Shown here: positions 5,924 through 8,139 of the stretch, piece after piece
Layout of the letters: the number at the start of each line of letters is the position of its first letter
How positions within the stretch are numbered: position 1 is the first letter of the stretch
Source: DAOTZU01 sp034433995
GTDB lineage: Bacteria > Chloroflexota > Anaerolineae > UBA1429
Direction: 5' to 3'
NCBI GenBank assembly: GCA_034433995.1
Contig: DAOTZU010000130.1
Coordinates: forward strand, 1-8,139
DNA length: 8,139 nucleotides
Program-made: the position numbers and the translations under genes
Notes under the pieces: model-generated
The model's input: the letters and a program-made list of their open reading frames with translations, nothing else
The model's database searches: none
What the model was told of the DNA's origin: nothing

Positions 5924-7042
5924 ATGAACCCTCGCGAACGTTGGTTGCATTCCCTGCTGGGCGGCCCGCTGGACCGCTTTTTCCGCTATGAGCACGGCAT
6001 GTGGCCCTCCACCCGCGAGCGTTGGCTGGCCGAGGGCTACCCCGCCACGGCCGGCTGCTACGCCGATGATGAGGGCTTTCGCGCCTATTTTCAGCTGGAT
6101 CCCATCGTGCGCATCCAGATCCATTCGGGCTACACCGATTCGCCCTACTATCCTCCCTTTGAGCGCCAGGTGTTGGCCCAAGATGACGCCCATTGTCTCT
6201 ATGTGGATACCGACGGCATCACCAAGAAGGTGTTGGTGGCGCACAGCGATACCTCCATGCCCCAGTTTGTGCGTTTCCCCGTGCAGGGGCGGGAGGATTG
6301 GCGCATCATCGTCCAGCGCCTTGACCCCGCCGACGCCCCCGCCCGCATCGGCGATCCCACCCGCCTGCGCGCCGCCTGCGCCGACCCGGAGGTGGCCACG
6401 CTGCTCCCCCTCTGTGGCGCCTTTGGTCACCCGCGCAACCTCTTGGGCGATGAGGGCCTCGCTTATGTCATGTACGACGACCCATCTCTCCTGGATGAGA
6501 TCCTGGAGAATTGGTGCGCCCTCTATCAAGCGCTGCTCCATGAGCTGACCCGCTTGGTGCGGGTGGATAGCCTGCTCATCTGGGAGGACATGTGCTACAA
6601 GAATGGCCCGCTGATCGCGCCGGCCAAGTTTCGCCGTTTCATGCTTGAGCCTTACCGGCGATTGATCCAGACGGCCCGCGAATGTGGCGTGGCGGCCATC
6701 ATCGTGGATAGCGACGGTGACGTGCGCCAGATGATCCCCCTCTTTTTGGAGGCCGGCGTGGACGCGCTGATGCCCTTTGAGGTGCAGGCGGGGATGGATG
6801 TGGTGCGCCTCCGCCAGGAGTTTGGGCCAAGCTTTGGCATCATGGGCGGCCTGGATAAACGCGCCCTGGCCCAAGGGCCGGCGGCCATCGAAGCCGAGGT
6901 GCGGCGGGTGGTGCCCCACTTGCTCTCCACTGGGCGCTATATTCCCACCCTGGATCACACCATCCCCACCGATGTCTCCTTGGCAGCCTTCCAGTATTAT
7001 CTGCAGGTGCTGCGCAGTTACGAGGGGGCGATCGTCCCCTGA
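5924..7042 (+). CDS. Uroporphyrinogen decarboxylase (URO-D/MtaA fold) family protein, non-canonical
   Basis: A 372-residue cytoplasmic protein of the URO-D superfamily, which includes HemE and the cobalamin methyltransferases MtaA/CmuA. The N-terminus MNPRERWLHSLLGGPLDRFFRYE and the WPSTRERWLAEGYP segment (27-40) are typical of the MtaA-like side. GHPRNLLGDEGLAYVMYDDP (168-187), the helical EPYRRLI region and the late FGIMGGLDKR (304-313) and YIPTLDHTIPTD (339-350) mark the TIM-barrel C-terminal half. Where MtaA-type enzymes have a metal-binding His-x-Cys-Gly, this protein has VDSDGD (261-266), so Zn-thiolate chemistry on a corrinoid seems unlikely. A haem role is also unlikely, as no other haem gene is nearby. 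The reaction is unknown; many such proteins sit among sugar-degradation genes. The start follows AAGGTG (5914-5919). It precedes the GH116 gene by 225 bp. Confidence 0.88.
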   Translation: MNPRERWLHSLLGGPLDRFFRYEHGMWPSTRERWLAEGYPATAGCYADDEGFRAYFQLDPIVRIQIHSGYTDSPYYPPFERQVLAQDDAHCLYVDTDGITKKVLVAHSDTSMPQFVRFPVQGREDWRIIVQRLDPADAPARIGDPTRLRAACADPEVATLLPLCGAFGHPRNLLGDEGLAYVMYDDPSLLDEILENWCALYQALLHELTRLVRVDSLLIWEDMCYKNGPLIAPAKFRRFMLEPYRRLIQTARECGVAAIIVDSDGDVRQMIPLFLEAGVDALMPFEVQAGMDVVRLRQEFGPSFGIMGGLDKRALAQGPAAIEAEVRRVVPHLLSTGRYIPTLDHTIPTDVSLAAFQYYLQVLRSYEGAIVP

Positions 7043-7046
7043 TGCA

Positions 7047-7075
7047 GGCGGGGAGTTGCCGCCCGCCTTTCTCTT
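7047..7075 (+). terminator. Possible intrinsic terminator after the URO-D-like gene
   Basis: GGCGGG (7047-7052) pairs with CCCGCC (7062-7067) across a 9-nt loop, followed by TTTCTCTT. It begins 5 nt after the stop codon. The stem is short and the T tract is interrupted, so read-through is possible. Confidence 0.4.
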
Positions 7076-7079
7076 GCAT

Positions 7080-7108
7080 TTGCATCGGACTCGCTTTCTT
7101 GCTACACT
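7080..7108 (+). promoter_or_regulatory. Weak candidate promoter for the GH116 gene
   Basis: TTGCAT (7080-7085), a 17-nt spacer and TACACT (7103-7108), with TG one base before the -10 as in extended -10 promoters. Three of six -35 and four of six -10 positions match consensus. Confidence 0.3.
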
Positions 7109-7138
7109 TGGCCCGATTCCGGCCAAGGGGCCGTTTCT

Positions 7139-7242
7139 CCTCTCCCCACGGGAGAGGCCGGGTGAGGGGGGATCATCGGCCAGCGAAACACTACCCCTCT
7201 CCCTGCCCTCTCCCCAAAGGGGAGAGGGTGAGAGGGGGGGGA
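7139..7242. repeat. Two copies of a CCTCTCCC/GGGAGAGG hairpin repeat
   Basis: Copy 1 pairs 7139-7146 with 7150-7157 around a 3-nt loop, then continues GGTGAGGGGGGAT. Copy 2 pairs 7206-7215 with 7219-7228 (10 bp, loop AAA), then continues GTGAGAGGGGGGGAT. An outer arm CCCCTCTC (7194-7201) also pairs with GAGAGGGG (7230-7237). Both copies share the order palindrome, GGTGAG, G-run, GAT. This is the style of a palindromic repeat found scattered in many environmental genomes. No T tract follows, so a terminator role is uncertain; transcripts into the GH116 gene would carry both hairpins in the 5' leader. Confidence 0.85.
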
Positions 7243-7267
7243 TATTCCTTCAGGAGGCGGCAAAGAA

Positions 7268-8139
7268 ATGGATCTGCATCCGCGATGGCCTGTTTTGACC
7301 CTCTATGAGGGCGAGCGCCTGCGCTGTGTGGCCATGCCTCTGGGGGGCATCGGCACGGGCACGGTCTCTTTGGGCGGGCGCGGCAACCTTCAAGATTGGG
7401 AGATCATGAACCGGGCGGCCAAGGGCTTTAACGGCGGCGAGTCCGTCTTTGTCCTCTGGGCCCAAGAGGAGGGACAGCCCGCCGTGACCCGCGCCCTGGA
7501 GGGCGTCCTCCAGCCACCCTACGAAGGGGCCTTTGGCGCCAAGGCCGCCTATCATGGCCTGCCGCGCTTTCGCAAGTGTTCCTTCGCCGCCGCCTATCCC
7601 CTGGCCCAGGTGCTCTTGGAGGACCCCGATGTGCCCGTGGCGGTGCGGCTGGAGGCGTTCAACCCCTTGGTGCCCGCCGAGCCGGAGACCAGCGGCCTGC
7701 CCGTGGCGGTGCTGCGCTACGTCCTGCGCAACCGCGGCACCCGGCCCGTGCGCGCCACCGTCTGCGGCAATCTCAAAAACTTTATCGGGAGCGATGGCCA
7801 CAGCGGCAAGCCCGTGGGCAACGTCAACGCTTTTCGAGAGGGGCGGGCCGTGCGGGGATTGTACCTCTCCTCGCATGGCGTGGAGCCCAAGGCGGAACAA
7901 TGGGGCACCATGGCCCTCGTCACCACCGCCCCCCAGGTCTCGTACCGGCGCAGTTGGGCCGTCGAGAGCTGGAGCGGCGCCCTCTTGCATTTTTGGGACG
8001 ATCTGAGCGAGGATGGCCGCTTGGAGGACCCGCCGGAGAGCCAGCAAGACGCGCCCATGGCCTCTCTGGCCGTGCCGGTGGAGCTGGCCCCCAAGGGCGA
8101 GGCCGAGGTGACCTTTCTCCTCACCTGGCACTTTCCCAA
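7268..8139 (+). CDS. GH116 family beta-glycosidase (GBA2-like), 5' part only
   Basis: An open frame of 290 complete codons that runs off the right edge; the family is usually about 800-900 residues, so most of the protein is outside. The visible part is the N-terminal beta-sandwich domain of GH116/GBA2-like enzymes. It has RCVAMPLGGIGTGTVSLGG (19-37), then GNLQDWEIMNRAAKGFN (39-55), LPRFRKCSFAAAYPLAQV (98-115) and VRLEAFNPLVPAEPETSGLP (126-145). The catalytic Glu/Asp domain is not in the window. The family hydrolyses beta-glucosides, beta-xylosides or related substrates with retention; the specificity is not visible here. There is no signal peptide, so it is cytoplasmic. The start at 7268 follows AGGAGG (7252-7257) by 10 nt. 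It lies on the same strand as the URO-D-like gene, with hairpin repeats between. Confidence 0.88.
   Translation, partial: MDLHPRWPVLTLYEGERLRCVAMPLGGIGTGTVSLGGRGNLQDWEIMNRAAKGFNGGESVFVLWAQEEGQPAVTRALEGVLQPPYEGAFGAKAAYHGLPRFRKCSFAAAYPLAQVLLEDPDVPVAVRLEAFNPLVPAEPETSGLPVAVLRYVLRNRGTRPVRATVCGNLKNFIGSDGHSGKPVGNVNAFREGRAVRGLYLSSHGVEPKAEQWGTMALVTTAPQVSYRRSWAVESWSGALLHFWDDLSEDGRLEDPPESQQDAPMASLAVPVELAPKGEAEVTFLLTWHFP

Noticed and set aside
5924..7042. Annotation as hemE, haem biosynthesis
   Set aside because: The N-terminus and C-terminal motifs are of the MtaA-like side, the metal motif is changed, and no haem genes are near.
5900..7126. 408-codon open frame on the minus strand, opposite the URO-D-like gene
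   Set aside because: It is opposite a gene with clear family motifs and promoter; its protein is low-complexity Gly/His/Ala-rich without family signs. High G+C creates such antisense frames.
7250..8131. 293-codon minus-strand open frame opposite the GH116 gene
   Set aside because: The plus strand matches GH116 N-terminal motifs throughout; the antisense frame has none.

Overview
The window is a high-G+C bacterial chromosome segment, probably from the Chloroflexota. This rests on a 'YLPLVRN' motif near the C-terminus of a secreted protein, a motif I associate with secreted proteins of Anaerolineae, Caldilineae and Chloroflexia, and on the mix of families (GH116, cytoplasmic URO-D-like, PfkB). 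It is an inference; there is no rRNA or other marker gene in the window.

Layout. (1) 10-3276, minus strand: a three-gene run transcribed towards the left edge, PfkB-type sugar kinase (2095-3276), unrecognised secreted protein (705-2066) and a YjbQ/UPF0047 protein (10-429). Before the last gene sits a 2 x 118-bp tandem repeat (440-675), each copy able to fold into a ~38-bp hairpin. (2) 3277-3427: a compact divergent promoter region whose two -35 boxes overlap inside an 11-bp palindrome; it drives the kinase run leftwards and a HAD phosphatase (3428-4087) rightwards. (3) 4084-5850, minus strand: a type II restriction-modification pair with lower G+C than its neighbours. It has an intact beta-class DNA methyltransferase (4828-5805) overlapping a restriction endonuclease (4084-4841) that is broken by one missing base near 4366-4370. 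Its end overlaps the end of the HAD gene by 4 nt. (4) 5806-5923: a second divergent promoter region. (5) 5924-7042, plus strand: a URO-D/MtaA-fold protein that lacks the usual His-x-Cys-Gly metal motif. (6) 7043-7267: a possible terminator, two copies of a CCTCTCCC/GGGAGAGG hairpin repeat and a weak promoter. (7) 7268 to the right edge: the first 290 codons of a GH116 (GBA2-like) beta-glycosidase.

How the genes may fit together. A cytoplasmic GH116 glycosidase, a URO-D-fold protein of unknown reaction, a sugar-type kinase and a HAD phosphatase are consistent with uptake and breakdown of a glycoside, interrupted by a mobile restriction-modification cassette. There is no transporter in view, so substrate and pathway are open. 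The least explained items are the secreted protein, the non-canonical URO-D protein and the paired repeats and leaders around the kinase run.
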